The position numbers were made by a program, and so were the translations under genes. Shown here piece after piece: positions 50,051 through 59,168 of a stretch of 64,000 nt of DNA. The notes beneath the pieces are model-generated. The model worked only from the letters and a program-made list of their open reading frames with translations. It had not been told where the DNA came from and did not search any database. How positions within the stretch are numbered: the first letter of the stretch is position 1; each line of letters begins with the position of its first letter. The DNA is from Terribium retamae (lineage in GTDB: Bacteria > Pseudomonadota > Alphaproteobacteria > Rhizobiales > Rhizobiaceae): assembly GCF_022347545.1 (NCBI RefSeq), contig NZ_JAKREW010000016.1, forward strand, positions 50,700 to 114,699, read 5' to 3'.

Positions 50051-51271
50051 TCAGACCGGCTTCTTGCCGAAAACGCGGATGTATTCCTGGATTCCACCCT
50101 TCGCGAGCGCCTTGGCCTGCTTCACCCAGTCCTCGCGCTCGATGCGGCCATGGAAGGAAAGATAGCCGTCAACCCACTCACGCTCGGCTTTCTTCCACGA
50201 CGCCACCTGGGCATAGGTAAAGATACCGAGTTCATGCAGGGTGGCTTCGATCTTGGGGCCGACGCCGGAGATGAGTTTGAGATCATCGACAGCCGCCGGC
50301 TTGGAGATACCCTTCGGCCGGTTCTTGTCGTCGAGCGACGGCTTAGCGGATGCGGCTTCCTTCTTCGCCGGCGCCTTCTTCGGTGCGGCGGGGGTGGTAG
50401 CCGGAGCTGGAACCGGTTTGGCTGCGGCCGTTGCCTTCGGCGCCTTGACGCTGACAGCCTTTTCGGCAGCCGGAGCAGCCTTGACCTTGGACGGCGTCTT
50501 CACAGCCGGGCTGGTTTCGATGGCGTTGGTTTTCGGCTTCGCGGCATTGGACGGTGGCACGACCGCAACCTTGGCCGGCTCGGCAGCAATGGCAGGCGGC
50601 TCTTTGGTGGTTCGCGCGGCGGCCTTGGTCGCCTTGTCGCGCGTAGCCTTCAGGATCGCCTTCTCATCGGCCAACGCAGTGAAGCCGCTCACCGGCGCCG
50701 AGAAATGACGACCATTCTGCGGACCGACCGGCACCGAATGCCCCTTGCCGGCTTCGAAATCATCGATGATCTCCGCCAGTCGCTCCGGCGTCAGATCCTC
50801 ATAGGTATCCTTGAAGATCATGACCATCGGCGCGTTCACGCAGGCGCCGAGGCACTCGACCTCTTCCCACGAAAGCGTACCGGCTTCGTTGGTGTGGAAC
50901 TGGTCGTGATGGATCTTGGAACGGCAGACATCCATCAGTTCTTCAGAGCCGCGCAGCATGCAGGGCGTGGTGCCGCACACCTGGATATGGGCGCGGGTAC
51001 CGACCGGCTTCAACTGGTACTGCGTGTAGAAGGTCGCGACTTCCAGCCCGCGGATGTAGGGCATGCCCAGCATCTCGCAGATCGACTCGATCGCAGCCTT
51101 GGTGACCCAGCCCTCCTGTTCCTGCGCCAGCATCAGGAGCGGGATGATGGCCGACTGTTCGCGACCCTTCGGATATTTGGCGATCCACTTCTTTGCCGAC
51201 GCCGCATTCGCCTTGTTGAAGGCAAAGGAAGCTGGCTGGACGCTTGCATCTGCGAGACGACGGACTGACAT
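50051..51271 (-). CDS. nuoE: NADH-quinone oxidoreductase subunit E with long C-terminal HhH extension
   Basis: The 406-residue protein has a thioredoxin-like [2Fe-2S] core (~1-205) with ligands C99, C104, C140 and C144 ([17 protein letters not shown]). This core alone is the length of E. coli NuoE plus some. Residues ~210-328 are a Lys/Ala/Pro-rich disordered linker. Residues 329-406 form a helix-hairpin-helix domain ([20 protein letters not shown]) closely similar to the end of the accessory protein at 47919-48641. Extended NuoE proteins occur in Rhizobiales. The stop abuts the nuoF leader and the start abuts the nuoD stop. Confidence 0.95.
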   Translation of the reverse strand: MSVRRLADASVQPASFAFNKANAASAKKWIAKYPKGREQSAIIPLLMLAQEQEGWVTKAAIESICEMLGMPYIRGLEVATFYTQYQLKPVGTRAHIQVCGTTPCMLRGSEELMDVCRSKIHHDQFHTNEAGTLSWEEVECLGACVNAPMVMIFKDTYEDLTPERLAEIIDDFEAGKGHSVPVGPQNGRHFSAPVSGFTALADEKAILKATRDKATKAAARTTKEPPAIAAEPAKVAVVPPSNAAKPKTNAIETSPAVKTPSKVKAAPAAEKAVSVKAPKATAAAKPVPAPATTPAAPKKAPAKKEAASAKPSLDDKNRPKGISKPAAVDDLKLISGVGPKIEATLHELGIFTYAQVASWKKAEREWVDGYLSFHGRIEREDWVKQAKALAKGGIQEYIRVFGKKPV

Positions 51272-52462
51272 TTAGCGGTCAACCTCTCCGAACACGATGT
51301 CGAGGGAGCCGAGGATGGCGGTGACGTCGGCCAGCATGTGGCCGCGGCACAGGAAATCCATGGCCTGCAGATGCGCGAAACCAGGCGCGCGCAGCTTGCA
51401 GCGATAAGGCTTGTTGGTGCCGTCGGAGACCATGTAGACGCCGAACTCGCCCTTCGGCGCTTCGACGGCTGCATAGACCTCGCCGGCCGGCACACGATAA
51501 CCTTCGGTGTAGAGCTTGAAGTGGTGGATGAGTGCTTCCATCGAACGCTTCATCTCGCCGCGCTTCGGCGGCACCACCTTCCCGTCGATGTTCGAAACCG
51601 GGCCGGTGCTCTCCTTGCCGAGCAGAAGATCGACGCACTGGCGCATGATGCGCGCCGACTGGCGCATCTCTTCCATGCGGATGAGGTAGCGATCGTAGCA
51701 GTCGCCGTTCTTGCCGATCGGAATGTCGAATTCCAGCTCGGAATAGCATTCATAGGGCTGCGACTTGCGCAGGTCCCAGGCAGCGCCCGAACCACGCACC
51801 ATCACGCCCGAAAAGCCCCAGGCCCAGGCATCAGCCAGCGAGACGACGCCGATGTCGGCGTTGCGCTGCTTGAAGATGCGGTTGGGAGTAAGCAGTGCGT
51901 CGAGATCGTCGATCGACTTCAGGAATGGGTCGATCCACCTGCCGATGTCTTCGATCAACTGCTTCGGCAGATCCTGATGCACGCCGCCCGGCCGGAAATA
52001 GGCTGCGTGCATGCGCGAACCGGAAGCGCGCTCGTAGAACACCATCAGCTTTTCGCGCTCGATGAAGCCCCAAAGCGGCGGTGTAAGCGCACCGACGTCC
52101 ATGGCCTGCGTCGTCACATTGAGGATGTGCGACATGATACGGCCGATCTCGGAATAGAGCACGCGGATCAACTGGCCGCGCTTCGGCACCTCGATGCCGA
52201 GCAGCTTCTCGGCTGCGAGCGCAAAGGCATGCTCCTGGTTCATCGGCGCGCAATAGTCGAGCCGATCGAGATAGGGCACAGCCTGCAGATAGGTCTTGTG
52301 CTCGATCAGCTTCTCGGTGCCACGGTGCAGCAGGCCGATATGCGGATCGACGCGATCAACCACCTCGCCGTCCAACTCCAGCACGAGACGCAGAACGCCG
52401 TGGGCGGCCGGGTGCTGGGGGCCGAAGTTGATATTGAAGTTGCGAACTGAGGTCTCAGCCAT
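51272..52462 (-). CDS. nuoD: NADH-quinone oxidoreductase subunit D
   Basis: The 396-residue 49-kDa-type subunit forms the quinone site with NuoB. ATG 52462 ([20 protein letters not shown]) is chosen over ATG 52480. It contains [13 protein letters not shown] with the conserved quinone-site His, and ends IVFGEVDR. NuoC and NuoD are separate genes here, unlike the NuoCD fusion of enterics. The 38-bp inverted end of an inserted element begins 21 bp upstream of the start, so its leader is altered relative to a compact operon. Confidence 0.97.
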   Translation of the reverse strand: MAETSVRNFNINFGPQHPAAHGVLRLVLELDGEVVDRVDPHIGLLHRGTEKLIEHKTYLQAVPYLDRLDYCAPMNQEHAFALAAEKLLGIEVPKRGQLIRVLYSEIGRIMSHILNVTTQAMDVGALTPPLWGFIEREKLMVFYERASGSRMHAAYFRPGGVHQDLPKQLIEDIGRWIDPFLKSIDDLDALLTPNRIFKQRNADIGVVSLADAWAWGFSGVMVRGSGAAWDLRKSQPYECYSELEFDIPIGKNGDCYDRYLIRMEEMRQSARIMRQCVDLLLGKESTGPVSNIDGKVVPPKRGEMKRSMEALIHHFKLYTEGYRVPAGEVYAAVEAPKGEFGVYMVSDGTNKPYRCKLRAPGFAHLQAMDFLCRGHMLADVTAILGSLDIVFGEVDR

Positions 52463-52482
52463 GGGAAACGCCTTCGGCATGA

Positions 52483-52520
52483 AGCGAATAGCGAATAGCG
52501 AGTAGCGAATAGCGAAGAAG
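52483..52520. repeat. Left inverted end of the nuoC-nuoD element
   Basis: The 38-bp sequence is built of near-repeats of ATAGCGA: agcgaatagcgaatagcgag, then tagcgaatagcgaagaag. It is the near-perfect reverse complement of 52911-52948. Confidence 0.8.
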
Positions 52521-52528
52521 CGGTGTTT

Positions 52529-52899
52529 TCATGATGACATCTTTTGTTGCAAGCTCCGGACCATCGCGCGCAGCATCTTACCGATATCCTCTGCCTTATG
52601 AAGCAACGAAGACAGCTCGTCGGTCGTCAAGAGGCCGACCTGTTCCGATAAAATGGGTGCGTTTCCAACTCCTTGAGAGACCCTTGCGCAACGCGAAGAA
52701 ACTGAATGAACGCACCGGTACTTTCTCGACCGTGACCCTCGGCGATATTCGCTGCGATTGAAGCAGCCGACCGCCTGATCTGCGATGTCATCCCATAGAC
52801 TTCGCTGCTAGGAAAAGCCTTTGTCGTGGAGTAGCAGGCTACCGCCAACTCCATCGCAGCTTTCCAGATGAGCAAATCTCTGTAGGAACTGATAGCCGT
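52529..52899 (-). pseudogene. Four-helix-bundle (23S rRNA IVS-type) protein gene, decayed
   Basis: The minus strand encodes a four-helix-bundle/S23-type protein: SYRDLLIWKAAMELAVACYS, SEVYGMTSQIRRSAASIAAN, IAEGHGRESTGAFIQFLRVA. Two lesions are visible. First, an ideal AGGAGG is followed at seven bases by ACG (52899) where an ATG is expected, so only a TTG at 52875 remains and the first helix would be clipped. Second, after KELETH the frame shifts at 52650-52657, ending early. The rest of the family pattern (LSEQVGLLTTDELSSLLHKA, EDIGKMLRAMVRSLQQKMSS) continues in the next frame to a TGA at 52529. The span is 371 nt, which fits loss of one base from a 123-residue gene. Confidence 0.8.
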
Positions 52900-52910
52900 T
52901 CTACAACCTC

Positions 52911-52948
52911 CTTCTTCCCTATTCGCTACTCGCTATTTCGCTATTTGC
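52911..52948. repeat. Right inverted end of the nuoC-nuoD element
   Basis: The 38-bp sequence cttcttccctattcgctact then cgctatttcgctatttgc has a reverse complement matching 52483-52520 with only a few differences. It ends two bases from the nuoC stop. Confidence 0.8.
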
Positions 52949-52949
52949 T

Positions 52950-53552
52950 TTATTGCTTCGCCTTTTCATCGCCCGGCAGCACATAGTCCGTGCCTTCCCA
53001 TGGCGAGAGGAAATCAAAACTGCGGAATTCCTGCTTCAATTCCACCGGCTCGTAGATCACGCGTTTGGCCTCGTCGTCGTAGCGCACCTCGACGAAACCG
53101 GTGAGCGGGAAGTCCTTGCGCAGCGGATGCCCATCGAAACCGTAGTCGGTCAGGATACGGCGCAGGTCCGGATGGTCGGAGAACAGCACACCATAAAGAT
53201 CGTATGTCTCGCGCTCGAACCAGTCGGCACCAGGCCAGACGGCGGTGACGGACGGAACCACCGTTTCCTCATCGGCATGAGTCTTGAGCCGGATACGCAG
53301 GTTCTGCTTCGGCGACAGCAGGTGGTAGACCACATCGAAGCGCAACGCCCGCGAGGGATAGTCGGCACCGGAGACGTCGATGATCGAAACGAACTGGCAC
53401 TTGGCGTCATCGCGCAGGAAGGTTGCCGCCTTCACGACGTCTGCGGCGTTGACCAGGATAGTCAGCTCGCCATAGGCGAGGACGCTGTCGACCACCGTGG
53501 CGCCGAGCTTGTCCTTGATATGGGCTGCAAGGTCGTTGAGAGCTTCACTCAT
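52950..53552 (-). CDS. nuoC: NADH-quinone oxidoreductase subunit C
   Basis: The 200-residue 30-kDa-type subunit of the peripheral arm starts [17 protein letters not shown]. It contains the family signature [20 protein letters not shown] followed by [20 protein letters not shown], and ends DEKAKQ. It lies six bases after nuoB. Its stop codon is two bases from the inverted end of the inserted element, so the tail may once have read differently. Confidence 0.96.
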   Translation of the reverse strand: MSEALNDLAAHIKDKLGATVVDSVLAYGELTILVNAADVVKAATFLRDDAKCQFVSIIDVSGADYPSRALRFDVVYHLLSPKQNLRIRLKTHADEETVVPSVTAVWPGADWFERETYDLYGVLFSDHPDLRRILTDYGFDGHPLRKDFPLTGFVEVRYDDEAKRVIYEPVELKQEFRSFDFLSPWEGTDYVLPGDEKAKQ

Positions 53553-53558
53553 GATCGC

Positions 53559-54140
53559 TCACCGTTCGATCGTGCCGGTACGGCGTATCTTCTTCTGCAG
53601 AAGAAGCAGTCCGTAGAGCAGTGCTTCAGCAGTCGGCGGGCAACCCGGCACATAAATGTCTACCGGCACGACGCGATCGCAACCGCGGACCACCGAATAG
53701 GAATAGTGGTAGTAGCCGCCGCCATTGGCGCAGGAGCCCATCGAGATGACGTAGCGCGGCTCGGGCATCTGGTCGTAGACCTTCCGCAACGCAGGCGCCA
53801 TCTTGTTGGTCAGCGTACCGGCGACGATCATCACGTCCGACTGGCGCGGTGACGCGCGCGGCGCGATGCCGAAGCGCTCGCTGTCGTAGCGTGGCATGGC
53901 GCTGTGGATCATCTCGACTGCGCAGCAGGCCAACCCGAACGTCATATACATCAGCGAGCCGGTGCGCGCCCAGGTGATCAACGCCTCGCTCGAGGTGACA
54001 AGGAAGCCCTTGTCGGCAAGCTCGTTGTTGATGTCCATGAAGAAGGAATCGTCCGAACCGACCGGCTTGCCGGTCTTCGGATCGAGAATGCCTTTCGGCT
54101 TTGGCGCGACGAGCGTGCCGGAATTGTCGTTCAATCCCAT
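53559..54140 (-). CDS. nuoB: NADH-quinone oxidoreductase subunit B
   Basis: The 193-residue subunit carries cluster N2. ATG 54140 ([17 protein letters not shown]) is chosen over an in-frame start at 54161 inside nuoA. Cluster ligands are the adjacent C72 and C73 (GLACCAVEM), C137 ([10 protein letters not shown]) and C167 ([11 protein letters not shown]), the full tetrad. It overlaps the nuoA end by ten bases. It passes electrons to quinone at the NuoB/NuoD interface. Confidence 0.97.
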   Translation of the reverse strand: MGLNDNSGTLVAPKPKGILDPKTGKPVGSDDSFFMDINNELADKGFLVTSSEALITWARTGSLMYMTFGLACCAVEMIHSAMPRYDSERFGIAPRASPRQSDVMIVAGTLTNKMAPALRKVYDQMPEPRYVISMGSCANGGGYYHYSYSVVRGCDRVVPVDIYVPGCPPTAEALLYGLLLLQKKIRRTGTIER

Positions 54141-54496
54141 TCCAGCGCTCCTTTTTTCCATTCATAGGCGAAGCCGATGGTCAGCACGGCGAGGAACACC
54201 ATCATCGACCAGAAGCCGAGCATGCCGATCTCGCTGAACGAAACCGCCCACGGGAACAGGAAGGCCACTTCCAGATCGAAGATGATGAAGAGGATCGACA
54301 CCAGATAGAAGCGGATGTCGAATTTCATGCGGGCATCGTCGAAGGAGTTGAAACCGCACTCATAGGCCGACAGCTTTTCCGGATCCGGATTGCGGTAGGC
54401 GACCAGGAACGGCGCCACGATAAGGGCAAGGCCGACGACGAGCGCCACACCGATGAAGAGAACGATGGGCAGATACGAACTGAGGAGTGCGTTCAT
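54131..54496 (-). CDS. nuoA: NADH-quinone oxidoreductase subunit A
   Basis: The 121-residue, three-span subunit starts at ATG 54496 ([16 protein letters not shown]). A longer frame to 54538 adds 14 unlike residues. It has the conserved loop [20 protein letters not shown] and acidic membrane residues in [20 protein letters not shown] helices ([20 protein letters not shown]). It is the first gene of the complex I operon. Confidence 0.96.
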   Translation of the reverse strand: MNALLSSYLPIVLFIGVALVVGLALIVAPFLVAYRNPDPEKLSAYECGFNSFDDARMKFDIRFYLVSILFIIFDLEVAFLFPWAVSFSEIGMLGFWSMMVFLAVLTIGFAYEWKKGALEWD

Positions 54497-54826
54497 GCTG
54501 CGACTTTCCGTTGGTGGCTGATCCACCTGATACAGCACAAGACCCTAGGGCGGAAGCATGTGGGTTCAACCGCCGGACCTGTTTACGGGCCCATGCTGCA
54601 ATGCGGCGACGGTTAGCGCAGCGCATTCGGCGAAGCAAGTCAAACCTTGTCCAAAATGCGACTGCGGACGCCTCTTCCAGCAAAACTGGTCCGATCAGCT
54701 CCTATTTGATTTCCTTCATTTTTTACTCCACTTTTCTCTCCTGACAGGATTGGCCGCCAAACCCTGCTAGCATGTGCGGAATCGCCGGCTGCGCCGGCTT
54801 GCTCCAACAGTCAAAATGTCGTCAGG
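54497..54826. promoter_or_regulatory. Divergent region between nuoA and the YcaQ-like gene
   Basis: The 330-bp spacer has two weak promoter candidates. For nuoA on the minus strand, a TTGACT at 54643-54638 has only poor -10 matches. For the rightward gene, CTGACA (54741-54746) and TGCTAG (54765-54770) are 18 bp apart. A GC hairpin (GCCGGC, TGC loop, GCCGGC) lies near 54785-54799 in the rightward leader. No recognised operator was found. Confidence 0.35.
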
Positions 54827-56041
54827 ATGAAAGACAGGATCTCGCTGAAAACTGCCCGCCGCATTGCACTTGCAGCGCAGGGCTTCGCCGACCCGCGACC
54901 AGTTGGCACACCCGACCGTCGTCACCTCAGCCGTGTTCTTTCACGCACCGGACTTTTGCAGATTGATTCCGTCAGTGCGGTGGTACGCGCACATTATATG
55001 CCGCTCTATTCGCGTCTCGGCTCCTACCCGATGTCCCTGCTCGACGACGCCATGGCGCCAGGCCGCAAGCGGCTGCTGTTCGAATACTGGGCGCATGAGG
55101 CCTCGCTGCTTCCGCTCGATACGTATCCCCTGATGCGCTGGCGCATGGAACGCGCCGGCCGTGGTGAGGAAATGTATCTCGGCCTCGCCAAATGGGGCTG
55201 CCAGAACACGTCCCTGATCGAGGAGATCTACCGCGAGGTCGAAGCACGCGGGCCTATCGCTGCTTCCGAAATCGAGGGCCACAAGGGCAATGGCGGCTGG
55301 TGGGGATGGAGTGCTGCCAAGCACGCTTTCGAATGGTTGTTCTGGGCCGGTCGTATCACCACCCATTCGCGCCGCGGCTTCGAGCGCCTCTACGATCTGC
55401 CGGAACGTGTACTGCCGCAAGCTGTCCGCGACATGCCGGTCCCCTCGCCCGAGGATGCGCATCGGGAACTCTTGCGCATGTCGGCGCGCGCGCATGGGGT
55501 GGCTACCTATTCCTGTCTGCGCGACTATTTCCGGCTCGCGCCACACGACACCAAGGGGCGGCTCGAGGAATTGGTCGAAGACGGAGAGCTCATCCCCGTC
55601 CGCATCGAAGGTTGGGACAAGCCGGCCTATCTGCACAAGGACGCCCGCCAGCCACGCAAGGTCGAAGCCCGCGCCCTGCTCGCTCCTTTCGACCCGCTGG
55701 TCTTCGAGCGCAGCCGCGCCGAGAACCTGTTCGATTTCCGTTATCGCATCGAGATCTACACGCCAGCCGAGAAAAGGCAGTACGGCTATTATGTTCTGCC
55801 GTTCCTCTATGACGAGAAAATCGTGGCGCGCGTCGACCTGAAGGCCGATCGACCAGCCGACGTACTGCGCGTGCATGCCGCTTATGCCGAGCCGAGCGCG
55901 CCGCCGGAAACTGCGGCCGAATTGTTCGAGGAACTGAAATTGATGAAGGGCTGGCTCGGACTCGAGCGTATCGAGATCACACCGGCGGGCGATCTCGGCC
56001 CTGCGCTGGCTGACGTGGCCGTTGCAGCCAAAGCCGCTTGA
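54827..56041 (+). CDS. YcaQ/AlkX-like winged-helix DNA glycosylase
   Basis: The 404-residue protein of the HTH_42 family (YcaQ/AlkX and AlkZ type) is predicted to remove alkylated or cross-linked bases. N-terminal DNA-binding repeats begin SLKTARRIALAAQGF. The motif GLLQIDSVSAVVRAHYMPLY at ~43-62 holds the Q-x-D pair (Q45, D47) that matches the catalytic motif of YcaQ-type enzymes rather than the QxQ of AlkZ. Later family blocks are LLFEYWAHEASLLP and LLAPFDPLVFERSRAENLFD, then FRYRIEIYTPAEKRQYGYY. The length fits the family. It converges on the hydrolase gene. Confidence 0.85.
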   Translation: MKDRISLKTARRIALAAQGFADPRPVGTPDRRHLSRVLSRTGLLQIDSVSAVVRAHYMPLYSRLGSYPMSLLDDAMAPGRKRLLFEYWAHEASLLPLDTYPLMRWRMERAGRGEEMYLGLAKWGCQNTSLIEEIYREVEARGPIAASEIEGHKGNGGWWGWSAAKHAFEWLFWAGRITTHSRRGFERLYDLPERVLPQAVRDMPVPSPEDAHRELLRMSARAHGVATYSCLRDYFRLAPHDTKGRLEELVEDGELIPVRIEGWDKPAYLHKDARQPRKVEARALLAPFDPLVFERSRAENLFDFRYRIEIYTPAEKRQYGYYVLPFLYDEKIVARVDLKADRPADVLRVHAAYAEPSAPPETAAELFEELKLMKGWLGLERIEITPAGDLGPALADVAVAAKAA

Positions 56042-56043
56042 GC

Positions 56044-56067
56044 AAAAAGAGGCGCCGATGGCGCCTC
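56044..56067 (-). terminator. Intrinsic terminator of the alpha/beta hydrolase gene
   Basis: A perfect 8-bp stem, GAGGCGCC (56049-56056) with GGCGCCTC (56060-56067), has a three-base loop. On the minus strand it is followed by TTTTT (56048-56044). It sits 20 bp beyond the hydrolase stop. It begins eight bases after the YcaQ-like stop on the other side, where the U-tract is lacking. Confidence 0.8.
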
Positions 56068-56087
56068 CCTCGCCCAGGCTCCGCCGC

Positions 56088-56951
56088 TTACTGGAACATG
56101 CCCTTGGGTGTTTCGCCCTTCAGGAAAGGCTCCATGAAGGCGGAGAGCAGCGCCGGCTGGGTGATGACCGCCGTGTGTGAAGTGGCCGGCATGATGGCAA
56201 GGCGCGAAGCGGCGAGCGGCTTGCCCATGTCGCCCATCGCGCCGCCGCCAAGCAGTCGGAACAGCGCTACGGAATGTTCAAGCGTCGCCACGTCTGCGTC
56301 GCCGCTGATAATCAGCATAGGTGTCTTCAATGCCTTCACATCGGCCTCCCAGGCCATCGGCTCCTTCTCGAGCTGGATCAGCTTGGCCACGAGTGCCGGA
56401 AAACCGTCGGGATTGGCGGCGAGCTTCTTGTATTCCGCGGCAAAGGGCATGTTGACGAACATCTCGACATTCATCTGCGGGATGAAGGCGGTGAATTCGG
56501 GCTGCCATCCCTTGGCGTCATAGGCCACGGAAGCAGCAACCAGCTTGTTGACCTTTTCCGGATGCCGGATAGCAAGTTGCAGGCCGGCGGCAGCACCCAT
56601 CGAATAGCCGAACACATCTGCCTTCTTCAGGCCTACCTTGTCCATGAAACCGGCGACATCGTCGGCGAGGTTGGGATAGGTGATCGGCCGGTCGACATCG
56701 GTTGTGCGGCCATGGCCTTGGAACTCCAAAGCATAGACCTTGTGGGTCTTGGCCAGCGTCGGGATGATCTCGCCCATCGAAGGAATATTCATATAGGCGC
56801 CATGCAGAACGACCAGCGGCTCGCCTTCGCCCGACACCTCGTAATACATCTTCATGCCGTTGACCTCGACGCGGTCGCCCGCGGATTCGGATCCAGCAAA
56901 CGCCGGGCTGGCGAGAAACACGGTAGCGGCAACTAACAATGCGCGGAACAT
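56088..56951 (-). CDS. Exported alpha/beta hydrolase
   Basis: The 287-residue protein starts at ATG 56951 behind GGAGAA. The long ORF to 57134 is not supported. It begins with a signal peptide (MFRALLVAATVFLASPAFAG), so it is periplasmic or secreted. Fold markers are the oxyanion block VVLHGAYMN, the nucleophile elbow GYSMGAAAG (S117), an acid in LIISGDADVATLEHS, and the catalytic His candidate in PATSHTAV. The substrate is unknown. No lid or lipase-specific features were seen. It has its own terminator, so it is probably monocistronic. Confidence 0.85.
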   Translation of the reverse strand: MFRALLVAATVFLASPAFAGSESAGDRVEVNGMKMYYEVSGEGEPLVVLHGAYMNIPSMGEIIPTLAKTHKVYALEFQGHGRTTDVDRPITYPNLADDVAGFMDKVGLKKADVFGYSMGAAAGLQLAIRHPEKVNKLVAASVAYDAKGWQPEFTAFIPQMNVEMFVNMPFAAEYKKLAANPDGFPALVAKLIQLEKEPMAWEADVKALKTPMLIISGDADVATLEHSVALFRLLGGGAMGDMGKPLAASRLAIMPATSHTAVITQPALLSAFMEPFLKGETPKGMFQ

Positions 56952-57112
56952 CAGGTTCTCCGTTGGTTGGTTCAGGCGTTTCGGTAACGCTGACCATAAG
57001 ACGAAGCAACTTTTCGCATTCCGACATGGCCAGGCAAAATTTTCTTCTGGCGGCTTGCGGCCAATGTGAGCCAGTGGCACCCCACTCGCCATCCTGGCCG
57101 AAAGACCGTTTG

Positions 57113-57586
57113 ATGCCTCATGAGCCCGCCGCACAGTTCCGAACCGCGACCATCGCCGACGTGGCGTTGGTTCGCGACATCGTGCACGCTGCCTACTCGA
57201 AATGGGTTCCGGTGATCGGGCGCGAACCGAGCCCGATGAAGGCAGATTATGATCAGGCCCTGCGAAAACATCAGTTCACGCTGCTTTCTCTGGGTGCTGA
57301 GGTCGTCGGCTTGATCGAGACATCACTGGAACAAGACCATCTCTGGATCGAAAATGTCTGCGTGTTGCCGGCTCAACAAGGCAAGGGGGTGGGCAAAACA
57401 CTGCTGCATCATGCCGAGCAGATGGCACAGCGCGCCGGCCGCTATGAAACACGCCTGCTGACCAATGCCGCGTTTGAAGCCAACATCGCGCTCTATGAAC
57501 GCCTGGGCTATGTCATCACCGAACGCGAACCGTATATGGGAGGCGTTACTGTCTATATGTGCAAACGCCTTACGCTCGCCCTCTGA
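57113..57586 (+). CDS. GNAT-family N-acetyltransferase
   Basis: The 157-residue protein starts at ATG 57113 (MPHEPAAQFRTATIADVALV). An ORF from 56939 overlaps the divergent hydrolase leader and is not supported. The acetyl-CoA loop is VCVLPAQQGKGVGKTLLHHA, and the C-terminal LTNAAFEANIALYERLGYVI is typical of GNAT proteins. The acceptor is unknown. It is followed after 18 bp by the P-loop gene, a likely operon partner. Confidence 0.88.
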   Translation: MPHEPAAQFRTATIADVALVRDIVHAAYSKWVPVIGREPSPMKADYDQALRKHQFTLLSLGAEVVGLIETSLEQDHLWIENVCVLPAQQGKGVGKTLLHHAEQMAQRAGRYETRLLTNAAFEANIALYERLGYVITEREPYMGGVTVYMCKRLTLAL

Positions 57587-57604
57587 CCGATCCACCAGGC
57601 GTAT

Positions 57605-58096
57605 ATGAAACGCGTATTGATAACCGGCATGTCCGGAACCGGAAAATCGGCCACGATCCGCGAACTGGCAGCGCGCGGTTGCACGGCTTACGATCTCGAT
57701 ACCCCGGAATGGTCGCACTGGGTCGATGCAGCCCCCGCTGACACGCTGACACCTGGTGACGGAAAGGACTGGGTATGGCAGGTGGACAAGGTCCGAATGC
57801 TGCTTTCCGAGCCGCGTGAAAGCATGCTCTTCATCAGTGGCTGTGCCGAAAATATGGAAGAACTTTTTCCGCTGATCGACACCGTCGTGCTGCTCTCGGT
57901 GCCGATCGATAAGATCATGCAACGGGTAACGACACGGACATCGGGAGGCTACGGTCGGGTCGAGGAAGAGCGCCGCAAGATCGCCGAACTGACCGAGTTG
58001 ATCGAGCCGCTGCTTCGACAGTCCGCTGACTATGAGATCGATTCGAGCGGTCCGGTCGAAGCAACGGTCGACCGGATCCTCCTGTTGGCCTCGTGA
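57605..58096 (+). CDS. P-loop NTPase, small-molecule-kinase-like
   Basis: The 163-residue protein has Walker A GMSGTGKS at residues 8-15 (MKRVLITGMSGTGKSATIRE). It has an acidic block YDLDTPEWSHW, ESMLFISGCAENMEEL as a Walker-B-like strand region, and a lid-like RVTTRTSGGYGRVEEERRK. The layout resembles shikimate/adenylate-kinase-like proteins, but no substrate motif is decisive. Close relatives are usually annotated only as AAA-family ATPase. It probably forms an operon with the acetyltransferase. Confidence 0.75.
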   Translation: MKRVLITGMSGTGKSATIRELAARGCTAYDLDTPEWSHWVDAAPADTLTPGDGKDWVWQVDKVRMLLSEPRESMLFISGCAENMEELFPLIDTVVLLSVPIDKIMQRVTTRTSGGYGRVEEERRKIAELTELIEPLLRQSADYEIDSSGPVEATVDRILLLAS

Positions 58097-58166
58097 CCGC
58101 GCATAAGCCTAGCCGGATCGTCACGCCGCCTACTGCAGGACTCGACGAGGGAATAAACGGCTCAGT

Positions 58167-59060
58167 TTACATCAGCGCCACTCGACCTGGGTTTGCGGCA
58201 GCAAGCTCCTTCAAATACCCGTGCAACGAGCGCGGCTCGCGCCCGAGAATAGCGCGCAGGGTCAGGCTGTTGCCGGCCGAACCAAAGGTCGAATAGGATT
58301 CGAACACACGCGCCAGCTGCTGCAACGCTTCGCCCTCAAAGGGCGGCTTGGCGACGGCCACCCACTCCTCGAAACCAAGTTCCACTGGCGCGATCGGCCG
58401 CCCGAGCACGGCACTCATCACGGCCGCGATCTCGATGCGGTTGTGCATGCCGTCGGCGGCAAGCTCGAAGGAGCCATACGCGAGCCGGTCGCCCGTCAAA
58501 GCCTCGGCGGCAACTTCGGCGACATCGCGATAATCGACACGTGCCAACCTGACGGTGTTCGAAAAGGGCTCGGCGAACATGCCGCTCTGGACAACAGCCG
58601 GCCAGGCTGGCGCGATGTTCTGGAACAGGGTTGCGGGATAAAGGATGGTGTAGTCGAGTCCAGAGCGCAGCAGCGCCTCCTCCACCGGCAGTTTGCTGGC
58701 GTGATTGGCAAGTCCATTGGCGGGGTGGATGACCGACGAAAACACGAACTTGCCAATCCTCGCCCGTTTCGCTGCATCCACCATGGCGACGCCGAGTGCG
58801 GATTCGTCCGCCACGAAAGGCGGGCCGACATGGTACACCCCGTGAACGCCCTTGAGCGCATCGTCGAGGCTTGCGGCATCGCGCAAGTCGCCGCTGGCGA
58901 TTTCCGATGCGCCGTTTGCCCGCGCCGCTTGCGCAGCGGTCTCGTTGCGCACCAGTGCCCGCACAGTGATGCGACGCCGGGCAAGCTCGGTCGCGACATA
59001 CCCACCGCTGCGTCCGGAGGCGCCGACCACGAGCACAGTTTTTCCGTTCGGATTTGGCAT
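58167..59060 (-). CDS. NmrA/SDR-like NAD(P)-binding protein
   Basis: The 297-residue protein starts at ATG 59060 (MPNPNGKTVLVVGASGRSGG) with GGAAGG upstream. The ATG at 59075 is less well placed. The Rossmann motif VGASGRSGGYVA at the N-terminus and ALVRNE after the second strand suggest NADP(H) preference. It lacks a YxxxK catalytic pair in the usual place, as is typical for atypical SDR/NmrA-type sensors or quinone reductases. It is divergent from the LysR gene with a 108-bp gap. Confidence 0.85.
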   Translation of the reverse strand: MPNPNGKTVLVVGASGRSGGYVATELARRRITVRALVRNETAAQAARANGASEIASGDLRDAASLDDALKGVHGVYHVGPPFVADESALGVAMVDAAKRARIGKFVFSSVIHPANGLANHASKLPVEEALLRSGLDYTILYPATLFQNIAPAWPAVVQSGMFAEPFSNTVRLARVDYRDVAEVAAEALTGDRLAYGSFELAADGMHNRIEIAAVMSAVLGRPIAPVELGFEEWVAVAKPPFEGEALQQLARVFESYSTFGSAGNSLTLRAILGREPRSLHGYLKELAAANPGRVALM

Positions 59061-59168
59061 CGTTTTTCCTTCCATGTTCGAACCAGATGCCCGAGAAATC
59101 GGTCTCTCGTATCTTGATTGGTAGACGGTCCGTCCGTGATACCGTCTCTCGAAAACCGGAGAACCACG

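Larger units (their letters stand above)
52483..52948. mobile_element. ~466-bp inverted-repeat-bounded element filling the nuoC-nuoD junction
   Basis: The whole spacer between nuoC and nuoD is one unit, two imperfect 38-bp inverted ends enclosing a decayed four-helix-bundle gene. The right end stops two bases before the nuoC stop codon, and the left end lies 21 bp from the nuoD start. I found no transposase and no clear target duplication. It is therefore a non-autonomous element, or a repeat-associated gene cassette of unknown mobilisation mechanism. It is oriented with its gene along the operon. Confidence 0.6.
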
